Assembly (NCBI RefSeq): GCF_028858725.1
Contig: NC_084774.1
Span: 2,268,001 to 2,332,000 of the forward strand
Source: Colius striatus
Lineage: Eukaryota > Chordata > Aves > Coliiformes > Coliidae
Direction: 5' to 3'
Length of the DNA: 64,000 bases
Part shown: positions 1 to 28,876 of the stretch, piece by piece
How the letters are laid out: the number at the start of each line of letters is the position of its first letter
Numbering within the stretch: position 1 is the stretch's first letter
Made by a program: the position numbers and the translations under genes
The notes under the pieces: model-generated
Databases searched by the model: none
The model's input: only the letters and a program-made list of their open reading frames with translations
What the model was told of the DNA's origin: nothing

Positions 1-607
1 TGCATTGTGCCTCAGGTGTTTGTCAGCAACTTCCAGAGTGACTTTCTCCATGCTTTTGCCAGGCACTGAAGTGGTTCTGCCAGGCCTGTAACCACCAGGC
101 TCATCCTCCTTACCTTTCTTGAGAACTAGGACAAGAGTTTTCAGCCCAGCTGACCTGTGTCTTTCAGGAGCTGTGCAAGCAAAGCACGAATGTACCTTAG
201 GTGAGAGCAGGGCTGTTCTTTAGAAGTAGATCTCCCAGTTTTTCCTGCTCCTGGTGCCTTGACTTCTGCTAAGGAGAAGCCCTGAGCTGCGCAATGTGTT
301 CCTCTGAAATGAAACTAAACTGGAAGGGGCAGCCCTGGAGGTCAGCAGCACACTCCTGCCACATCCTGGTCACAGGAACAGTCTGAGGTTAGGCTGAAGG
401 AACCCCCCTGTGGGTAGTGATGGTGCCACCTCCCTCCACAAGCCATTGCTGGGTGCAGATCTGGTTGGGTCATGCTGCTTGCAGGGCACTGAGCCCTTGC
501 CTGGGGCACTGTGTCCTCTCTGTCATTTTATGCTGCCTTTGAGCCTCGTTTGCATCAGTTAAGTGTTCTCTGTATGCCTCTGGTTGGTTGTTTCTCTCCT
601 TCTCAAG
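1..607 (+). other. L3MBTL1 upstream intron, no exon recognised
   Basis: No coding exon could be supported here. The first recognisable L3MBTL1 exon starts at 608 in phase 2, so it must be preceded by at least one coding exon. Residues matching the extreme N-terminus of the long mammalian isoform are not visible, and the stretch is read as intron. Confidence 0.5.
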
Positions 608-19437
<18,830 letters not shown>

Positions 19438-20300
19438 CTGTTCTTGGCCCAACTGGGACCCTCCCTCAAGCACCGGTGCTGCCAAACTGTCTGGTCAGGA
19501 CAGAGACTCCCCCAGCCAGCTGCAGCTCCTCATGTCCTGCTCGTGTCCTCTCAGATGCCACATCTCTGCTGTCCCACCCGTCCATCTCCCTCCCTTTCCC
19601 CTCCACTCCACGCTGCCCTTCTCCTCCAGCCCTCGTGGGTCTGGCCTGTCTCAGTGTGGCAGCTGCCCACGTGCTGCTGTGCCTGTGCTGCCTGCAGGCT
19701 GCTGAGGGGAGGGGGAGCAGTGTAGAGGGTGTAGCAGTGAGGGGCTGACGCCTCTACTCGAGTCACTCAGCTAAGGGAAGGGACTGACAGCCCCTGCACC
19801 TGCTTGCACCCGTTCAAAGGCTGCTCTTGGCTTTGCCCAGCAGCTGAGGGAGATGTTGGGGGTTTCTCCCCTGGGTGCATACCTCGGGGGGCTTGTGCTG
19901 ACATCATTTCCAAGAGATGCTCTCAAGGAGCTTCTGCTCACTTTGCCTTTCCTCTCTGAATACTTTTGACTTGCCCTTTTAAGGCCAGATGATGGCTTTG
20001 CTTTGGCCCTTCAGCACTCTGGGAACTAGTGTCCCACCTCTCCCCCATTCCAGGGAGCACCATTTTCTGCCTGCTGCTCTGCCCACCAGCAGCACTGGGG
20101 CTTCCTCCCTCTCCAGGGTAACACAGCAGCCCCAAGGCCCCTCGGGGCCGGGGCAGGAGAGGTGCAGAACAAGCCCTATTTCCTCTTGTGCTTCAGGCTG
20201 CCTTTGCCAGCACGTCTCTAGGAGACAGGGTGCTTGGTTAACTTCTTCCCTCTGCAGCCATTAAAAGGTCCCCTGCAAAGGAGAGTCAGGCCCTCTTCAG
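19438..20300 (+). other. L3MBTL1: Probable L3MBTL1 3' UTR
   Basis: Unique, pyrimidine-rich sequence after the stop at 19437. It contains no long conserved reading frame. A candidate poly(A) signal ATTAAA at 20260-20265 is followed about 35 bases later by GTGTGAGTGTTGG, a G/U-rich downstream element, giving a 3' UTR of about 0.85 kb. A more distal signal at 26592 is the alternative. Confidence 0.5.
20260..20265 (+). terminator. Candidate proximal poly(A) signal ATTAAA
   Basis: ATTAAA with a G/U-rich stretch at about 20297-20316. It is the first good signal after the L3MBTL1 stop codon. Confidence 0.4.
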
Positions 20301-20315
20301 TGTGAGTGTTGGGAG

Positions 20316-21704
20316 CAGAGGCAGCTGCCAAGGGCAAGAAGTATCTGTTTCTCCTTAGGCAGGTCCAGGGCTCGCTTCTGAAGGTGTGCCTGAGTTGTCT
20401 GACTCCATCCTCCAAGCTGCCTTCTCCTCCTTTTTGCCCCCACGAGGCCCCCAGATTTTACAGAACAGCATCTTCTGCCACCCAGGTATTCCTTACTTGC
20501 AGAGCTAAAAGAAATGCAGCAGTTAACTGGAGTGCTTTTCTGTCCTTTTATTAGCACAGCACCTTTTTCACCAAGGCTGCAGGCACTTTGGCAGTGCTCA
20601 TGTGACACTGTCCCTTGCAGTGGAGGAGAGGCTGAGCAGGTCAGGATTGCAGGGCCAGGAAAGCCAACGTGGCTGGGAGGCCGTGGCAGGGTCCCAGGCA
20701 GCCTGGGGCAGTGCCTGTGTCTCCTGGCAGTGCCCATGCTGTGCTCTGTCCTCGCTGCTGTGGGAGCAGTGGTGTGGCAGTGCCCAGCTGCCCCATGGGC
20801 CTTCCACAGCCTGTGGTGAGGTGATCCAAGTCCCCTGGACATTTCCCAGTCCCAACAATGACGTATCAGTAGCAAAACCATCCCCCCTCCCTTTCCCAGT
20901 GCCCAAAGACAGGGATGAAGGGACCTTAGCAAGTGCACCAGCACTGCCTTGGAAGCTGCTGTCACACCTGGGTCAATCTGTTCTAGACTTCCCATGGAAA
21001 TGTAGCATTTTGACTCTTAACTGAATATTTGGGGTCACATTTGACCTGCTCTTGAAACATCAGCTGCTTGCTCTCTTCACACAGGACTTGCAAGTCCTCG
21101 TGTTTGTTTCTCAGTGCTTGGGTTTGATTTCAGCAGCTCTGCCACTCCTTCCTGCCCTTCCAATTCTTCAAGCACTGCAGTGTCATCAGCTGGAGAGAGA
21201 GCAGGAGTGGGATGGAACAGCCGTGTCCTTGGGGCCCACACTCACCCCCCAAATCACCCCTGAGCTGCAGTGAATGGTCCTGAAGCTGATCCTTTCAGCT
21301 GGTGGGGAGTCTCTTTCAGGGCCACTGTGTGCTGGGGGAGGAGCCCAGGGACCCTCATCTGCCAGGCTCCATGCGACCAGGACCGAGCCCTTTGTGCTGG
21401 AGAGGCTGCCTGGCACACGATGTGGCTGCTCAGCATCCCAAAAGCATCCTGTTGTCCTCAGCTCCCAGCCTTGGGATGTCCCTCCTCCTGGGGGGAAGGG
21501 CCCGAGCACCAACCCTGGCTGCAGGCAAGAGGAGCTGAGAGTCAGATGTGAAACTGGTGGTAAGGTTGGAGAGGCTGTGCCTGGCAGCACGGCCCCGGGC
21601 TGGGGGTGAGCTGGGGCTCACTCGGGCTGCCAGCTCTGAGCTCTGTGCAGGGAGCTGCCCTCAGAAGGGCCTGGCTGGAGGGGGAGGTGAGGGTCTGTCA
21701 CACC
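20316..21704. other. Intergenic, no gene seen
   Basis: About 1.4 kb of unique sequence between the probable L3MBTL1 end and the TG-rich array. No exon, RNA gene or mobile element was recognised. Confidence 0.5.
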
Positions 21705-24700
21705 CTGTGTGTGTGTGAGGGTCTGTCACACCCTGTGTGTCTGTGAGGGTCTGTCACACTCTGTGTGTGTGTGAGAGGGTCTGTCACACCCTGTGTGTGT
21801 GTGAGGGTCTGTCACACCCTGTGTGTGTGTGAGGGTCTGTCACACCCTGTGTGTCTGTGAGGGTCTGTCACACCCTGTGTGTGTGTGAGAGGGTCTGTCA
21901 CACTGTGTGTGTGTGTGAGGGTCTGTCACACCCTGTGTGTCTGTGAGGGTCTGTCACACCCTGTGTGTCTGTGAGGGTCTGTCACACCCTGTGTGTGTGT
22001 GTGAGGGTCTGTCACACTGTGTGTGTGTGAGAGTCTGTCACACCGTCACACCCTGTGTGTATGTGAGGGTCTGTCACACTGTGTGTGTATGTGAGGGTCT
22101 GTCACACCCTGTGTGTATGTGAGGGTCTGTCACACCCTGTGTGTGTGTGTGAGGCTCTGTCACACCCTGTGTGTGTCTGTGAGGGTCTGTCACACCCTGT
22201 GTGTGTATGTGAGGGTCTGTCACACCCTGTGTGTGTGTGTGAGGCTCTGTCACACCCTGTGTGTGTGTGTGGGTCTGTCACACTGTGTGTGTGTGTGAGG
22301 GTCTGTCACACCCTGTGTGTATGTGAGGGTCTGTCACACCCTGTGTGTATGTGAGGGTCTGTCACACCCTGTGTGTGTGTGAGGCTCTGTCACACCCTGT
22401 GTGTGTGTGAGGGTCTGTCACACCCTGTGTGTGTGTGAGAGGGTCTGTCACACCCTGTGTGTGTGTGTGGGTCTGTCACACTGTGTGTGTGTGTGAGGGT
22501 CTGTCACACCCTGTGTGTCTGTGAGGGTCTGTCACACTGTGTGTGTGTGTGAGGGTCTGTCACACCCTGTGTGTCTGTGAGGGTCTGTCACACTCTGTGT
22601 GTCTGTGAGGTTCTGTCACACCCTGTGTGTGTGTGTGAGGGTCTGTCACACCCTGTGTGTCTGTGAGGGTCTGTCACACTGTGTGTGTCTGTGAGGGTCT
22701 GTCACACTGTGTGTGTGTGTGAGGGTCTGTCACACTGTGTGTGTATGTGAGGGTCTGTCACACCCTGTGTGTGTGTGTGGGTCTGTCACACCCTGTGTGT
22801 GTGTGAGGGTCTGTCACACTGTGTGTGTGTGAGGGTCTGTCACACCCTGTGTGTGTGTGAGGCTCTGTCACACCCTGTGTGTGTGTGAGGCTCTGTCACA
22901 CCCTGGGTGTGTGTGAGGGTCTGTCACACCCTGTGTGTGTGTGTGAGAGGGTCTGTCACACCCTGTGTGTGTGTGTGGGTCTGTCACACTGTGTGTGTGT
23001 GTGAGGGTCTGTCACACCCTGTGTGTCTGTGAGGGTCTGTCACACTGTGTGTGTGTGTGAGGGTCTGTCACACCCTGTGTGTCTGTGAGGGTCTGTCACA
23101 CTGTGTGTGTGTGTGAGGGTCTGTCACACTCTGTGTGTGTCTGTGGGGGTCTGTCACACCCTGTGTGTGTGTCTTTGAGGGTCTGTCACACTCTCTGTGT
23201 GTCTGTGAGGGTCTGTCACACTGTGTGTGTGTGAGGGTCTGTCACGCCCTGTGTGTGTCTGTGAGGGTCTGTCACACCGTGTGTGTCTGTGAGGGTCTGT
23301 CACACTGTGTGTGTGTGAGGGTCTGTCACGCCCTGTGTGTGTCTGTGAGGGTCTGTCACACCGTGTGTGTGTGTGAGGGTCTGTCACACCGTGTGTGTGT
23401 CTGTGAGGGTCTGTCACACTGTGTGTGTGTGAGGGTCTGTCACACCCTGTGTGTGTCTGTGGGGGTCTGTCACACTGTGTGTGTGTGAGGGTCTGTCACA
23501 CTGTGTGTGTGTGAGGGTCTGTCACACCCTGTGTGTCTGTGAGGGTCTGTCACACCGTCACACCCTGTGTGTGTCTGTGGGGGTCTGTCACACTGTGTGT
23601 GTGTGAGGGTCTGTCACACCCTGTGTGTGTGTGTGAGGGTCTGTCACACTCTGTGTGTGTCTGTGGGGGTCTGTCACACTCTGTGTGTGTCTGTGGGGGT
23701 CTGTCACACCCTGTGTGTGTGTGTGAGGGTCTGTCACACTGTGTGTGTGTGTGAGGGTCTGTCACACCCTGTGTGTATGTGAGGGTCTGTCACACCGTGT
23801 GTGTGTGTGAGGCTCTGTCACACCCTGTGTGTGTGTGTGTGAGGGTCTGTCACACTCTGTGTGTGTCTGTGGGGGTCTGTCACACCCTGTGTGTGTGTGT
23901 GAGGGTCTGTCACACCCTGTGTGTGTCTGTGAGGGTCTGTCACACCCTGTGTGTGTGTCTTTGAGGGTCTGTCACGCCCTGTGTGTGTCTGTGAGGGTCT
24001 GTCACACTGTGTGTGTGTGTGAGGGTCTGTCACACCCTGTGTGTGTGTGTGAGGGTCTGTCACACCCTGTGTGTGTGTGGGGGGGTCTGTCACACCCTGT
24101 GTGTGTCTGTGAGGGTCTGTCACACTGTGTGTGTGTGAGGGTCTGTCACACCCTGTGTGTGTCTGTGAGGGTCTGTCACACTGTGTGTGTGTGAGGGTCT
24201 GTCACACCCTGTGTGTCTGTGAGGGTCTGTCACACCGTCACACCCTGTGTGTGTCTGTGGGGGTCTGTCACACTGTGTGTGTGTGAGGGTCTGTCACACC
24301 CTGTGTGTGTGTGTGAGGGTCTGTCACACTCTGTGTGTGTCTGTGGGGGTCTGTCACACTCTGTGTGTGTCTGTGGGGGTCTGTCACACCCTGTGTGTGT
24401 GTGTGAGGGTCTGTCACACTGTGTGTGTGTGTGAGGGTCTGTCACACCGTGCGTGTGTGTGAGGGTCTGTCACACCGTGTGTGTGTGTGAGGGTCTGTCA
24501 CACCCTGTGTGTGTGTGTGTGAGGGTCTGTCACACTCTGTGTGTGTCTGTGGGGGTCTGTCACACCCTGTGTGTGTGTGTGAGGGTCTGTCACACCCTGT
24601 GTGTGTGTGTGAGGGTCTGTCACACTGTGTGTGTGTGTGAGGGTCTGTCACACCCTGTGTGTGTGTGAGGGTCTGTCACACTGTGTGTGTGTGTGAGGGT

Positions 24701-25035
24701 CTGTCACACCCTGTGTGTGTGTGAGGGTCTGTCACACCCTGTGTGTGTGTCTTTGAGGGTCTGTCACGCCCTGTGTGTGTCTGTGAGGGTCTGTCACACT
24801 GTGTGTGTGTGAGGGTCTGTCACACTGTGTGTGTGTGTGTGAGGGTCTGTCACACTGTGTGTGTGTGTGAGGGTCTGTCACACCCTGTGTGTGTCTGTGA
24901 GGGTCTGTCACACTGTGTGTGTGTGAGGGTCTGTCACACCCTGTGTGTGTCTGTGAGGGTCTGTCACACTGTGTGTGTGTGTGAGGGTCTGTCACACCCT
25001 GTGTGTGTGTGTCTGTGAGGGTCTGTCACACGCTC
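21704..25035. repeat. 3.3-kb TG-rich minisatellite with higher-order repeats
   Basis: Units of about 26-34 bp consist of a (TG)n run and the fixed core AGGGTCTGTCACACCCTGTG. Length differences come mainly from the number of TG dinucleotides and from GAG/GGG, CTGTG/ATGTG and CACCC/CACTC variants. Arms AGGGT and ACCCT around CTGTCAC allow each unit to fold as a small hairpin. A block at about 23500-23935 recurs almost unchanged 680 bp downstream at about 24180-24615. Open frames inside it are repeat artefacts. Confidence 0.97.
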
Positions 25036-26690
25036 CCTGCTGCCCTCAGCGTCCGTTCCGCAGCCGGCTGGGTTCGAGGCTCCTGGATTCCTCTGGGTGG
25101 GAGTTACACGGGTCTGTAGGTGGTCAAGGGCTATGTACTGTTAAAACCTTCTTCTTGTTTCCTTTCAAACCAAACCAAACTGGCAGCACGTGCGTGTCCT
25201 GTGGGTGGGTGCTTGTGGAAGCGCCTCGACACCGTTTCCCCCGCTGTGGTGTTGCGGTTCCTGTGTGCTGCTTGGTCCCTGTGGCTGTGCAGGTGGCAGC
25301 CTCTGGGCAGCATGTCCTCCGTGAGCAGAACTTGTCTCTGGGCTCAGGAGAAGGAAGGCTTGCTTCACCTCTGGGCTTGGCAGGTCCTCTATGTCCACAG
25401 AGCACTGGCTGGAAGTTCCCCCTTCAGGGAGCATCAAGGGCAGCTGTGACTAAGGCAGAAGCACCAAAGCTTTTCATCCTTCCCCTGTTGCCTGACCAAG
25501 CCCCTCACAGAGACGTTCACAGCTGTGCCACCCAGCAGCTGGAGAGGGCGACGAGGCCGAGTCTGGCCCACAGCTTCCTCTGGGTCTTTGAGACATGTGA
25601 CTGCAGCCAAAATTGATGTCAAGGAGGTATTGAAGTCAGATTGTTTCCTGAGTGGAGGCCCCCAGCCTGTGCTCCTGTTTTTCCCGCCCTGGGTGCCGCA
25701 GATGGCGTTGTGAGGGCTCAGCGGGAGCCAGGGGACGTGTCCCAGCAGCCCCGGGCACGGGCCGCCTCTGGGGCCCGCAGGCAGCTCTGGTGGGAGCCTC
25801 TGGGGAAGGGGTTTCTCCCTCCTCCTGGGAGTGGTGGCGTGAGGCAGTGAGAGCAGGCAGCTCCAGCTGGGCCAGGAGGGCGGCTGTGCCTGCCTCTGCC
25901 CTCAGCGGCGCCTTCCGAGTGATCACACACCTCTAGGAAAGGAAGAGACCCTCCACCCTGAGGCCTTTGGGCTGCTGCCGCCTGCAGAGGCCAAGCTGGG
26001 GACACAGTGCAATGGGGGGCGTTGGGAAGGAGCCGCCAGAGGAATGTGACGTGGCCACTTGTGCTCCCACGGCCTCACTCCTCAGCCCCTGGGAGGGGAC
26101 GGCTTGGTGCAGGGAGGGGGAGAGGCGAGGGCTGCGGCTCGGCTCCCCCAGCGCCCCTCACCTCCCCTAGCACCCCTCACCTCCCCCAGCGCCCCTCACC
26201 TCCGTCCTCACTCCTCAGCCCCTGGGAGGGGCCGGCTTGGTGCAGGGAGGGGGAAAGGCAGGGCTGCAGCTCAGCTCACCTCCCCCAGCGCCCCTCACCT
26301 CCAGGACGTTCGTCCGGGGCGCTGGAGGCAGCGTGGCTGTGGGAACAAAAAGCTTGTTTGCACTTTCATTCATTTTGCACTTGTTTTTAATTTCTTTTCC
26401 GTGTTTTTGATATTCACACTTTGTGTTTTCATAACAAAAATACTTCTGTTGTAGCCAGTGGAGCTCTTCTGGAACATTGTGTCCCGAGTGTACAGAGGTT
26501 TAAAGGTCCTATATATATAAATTTATAGCCACATAAAAGTAAATTTATATATATAGATGACGGTGTGACGTGTTCCGTCCGTGTTCTGAGTAATAAACCA
26601 GTGTGAGCAACGCAGCCCGTGCCGCTGGAGAGCTGTTGTTTGAGCCCAGCCCAGCAGCCTGCAGCGCAGGAACAGCTGTGCCCGGCCCCC
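25036..26690 (+). other. Spacer ending in an AT-rich 3'-end-like region
   Basis: Unique sequence between two giant arrays. At 26077-26300 a block of about 130 bp (core CAGCCCCTGGGAGGGG) is tandemly duplicated. From 26340 the sequence becomes AT-rich, with TATATATAAATTTATA repeats, and ends in AATAAA at 26592-26597 with a GCTGTTGTTTGAG stretch after it. It looks like the 3' end of a + strand transcript, but no coding exon was recognised between 20300 and here. Confidence 0.45.
26592..26597 (+). terminator. Candidate distal poly(A) signal AATAAA
   Basis: Canonical AATAAA followed within 50 bases by a T/G-rich element. It could end an extended L3MBTL1 3' UTR or an unannotated non-coding transcript. 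Confidence 0.5.
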
Positions 26691-28860
26691 ACGGCCCCGC
26701 AGCAGCCGCCGGGACCTGAAGCAGCCATCAGGCCCCACAGCAGCCGCCAGGCCCCACAGCAGTGACTGGGCCCCATAGAAGCCGCTGGGCCCCACAGCAG
26801 CCATCAGTGCCCACAGCAGCCACCGGGCCCCACAGCGTCCCCCTAAGCCCCACAGCAGCAGTTGGGCCCTGCAGCGTCCCCCCAGTTGCACAGCAGCCAT
26901 CAGGCCCCACAGCAGCAGCTGGGCCCCGCAGCATCTCCCCAGCCCCACAGCAGCCATCAGGCCCCACAGCAGCCATCAGGCCCCACAGCAGCAGCTGGGC
27001 CCCGCAGCATCTCCCCAGCCCCACAGCAGCCATCAGGCCCCACAGCAGCCACTGGGCCCCACAGCATCTCCCCAGCCCCACAGCATCTCCCCATCCCCAC
27101 AGCAGCCATCAGGCCCCACAGCAGCCGCTGGGCCCCACAGCATCTTCCCAGCCCCACAGTATCTCCCCAGCCCCACAGCATCTTCCCAGCCCCACAGCAG
27201 CCGCCAGGCCCCACAGCAGCCATCAGGCCCCACAGCATCTCCCCGGCCCCACAGCATCTCCCCAGCCCCACAGCAGCCATCAGGCCCCACAGCATCTCCC
27301 CAGCCCCACAGCAGCCACCGGGCCCCACAGCAGGCGCTGGGCCCCACAGCATCTCCCCAGCCCCACAGCAGCCATCAGGCCCCACAGCAGCCACCGGGCC
27401 CCACAGCATCTCCCCAGCCCCACAGCAGCCATCAGGCCCCACAGCAGCAGCTGGGCCCCACAGCATCTCCCCAGCCCCACAGCAGCCATCAGGCCCCACA
27501 GCAGCCACCGGGCCCCACAGCATCTCCCCAGCCCCACAGCAGCCATCAGGCCCCACAGCAGCAGCTGGGCCCCACAGCATCTCCCCAGCCCCACAGCAGC
27601 CATCAGGCCCCACAGCAGCCGCCGGGCCCCACAGTATCTCCCCAGACCCACAGCATCTCCCCAGCCCCACAGCAGCCATCAGGCCCCACAGCATCTCCCC
27701 AGCCCCACAGCAGCCATCAGGCCCCGCAGCAGCTGCCAGGCCCCACAGCATCTCCCCAGCCTCACAGCAGCCATCAGGCCCCACAGCAGCAGCTGGGCCC
27801 CACAGCAGCCATCAGGCCCCACAGCAGCCACTGGGCCCCACAGCATCTCCCCAGCCCCCACAGCAGCCATCAGGCCCCACAGCATCTCCCCAGCCCCACA
27901 GCAGCAGCTGGGCCCCACAGCATCTCCCCAGCCCCACAGCAGCCATCAGGCCCCACAGCATCTCCCCAGCTCCACAGCAGCCATCAGGCCCCACAGCAGC
28001 CGCCGGGCCTCACAGCATCTCCCCAGCCCCACAGCATCTCCCCAGCCCCACAGCAGCCATCAGGCCCCACAGCAGCCGCCGGGCCCCACAGTATCTCCCC
28101 AGCCCCACAGCATCTCCCCAGCCCCACAGCAGCCATCAGGCCCCACAGCATCTCCCCAGCCCCACAGCAGCTCCCCAGCCCCACAGCAGCCATCAGGCCC
28201 CACAGCATCTCCCCAGCCCCACAGCAGCCATCAGGCCCCGCAGCAGCTGCCAGGCCCCACAGCATCTCCCCAGCCCCACAGCAGCCGCCAGGCCCCACAG
28301 CATCTCCCCATCCTCACAGCAGCCATCAGGCCCGCAGCAGCCGCTGGGCCCCACAGCGTCTCCCCAGCCCCACAGCAGCCACCGGGCCCCACAGCAGGCG
28401 CTGGGCCCCACAGCATCTCCCCGGCCCCACAGCAGCTCCCCAGCCCCACAGCAGACGCTGGGCCCCACAGCAGCCATCAGGCCCCACAGCAGCCACCGGG
28501 CCCCACAGCAGGCGCTGGGCCCCACAGCGTCTCCCCAGCCCCACAGCAGCTCCCCAGCCCCACAGCAGACGCTGGGCCCCACAGCAGCAGCTGGGCCCCA
28601 CAGCATCTCCCCAGCCCCACAGCAGCCGCCAGGCCCCACAGCAGCCATCAGGCCCCACAGCAGCCATCGGGCCCCACAGCATCTCCCCAGCCCCACAGCA
28701 GCCATCAGGCCTCACAGCAGCCGCCGGGCCCCACAGCATCTCCCCAGCCCCACAGCAGCCGCCAGGCCCCGCAGCATCTCCCCAGCCCCACAGCAGCCAT
28801 CAGGCCCCGCAGCAGCCCCCAGCCCCACAGCAGCCATCAGGCCCCGCAGCAGCCCCCAGC
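26690..28860. repeat. 2.2-kb C-rich minisatellite, 18-19-bp units
   Basis: Two main unit types alternate: CCCCACAGCAGCCATCAGG and CCCCACAGCATCTCCCCAG. All three forward frames stay open for long distances because no unit contains a stop in any phase; the resulting Pro/His/Ser-rich frames are not believed to be genes. The minus strand is G-rich with regularly spaced GGGG runs. The array stops about 17 bp from the stop codon of the minus-strand receptor gene. Confidence 0.96.
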
Positions 28861-28876
28861 CCCGGCCGTTCCCGGC

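Noticed and set aside
21704-25035. CRISPR-like regularly spaced repeats
   Set aside because: Units follow each other without unique spacers, variation is in TG number, and the setting is a vertebrate nuclear genome.
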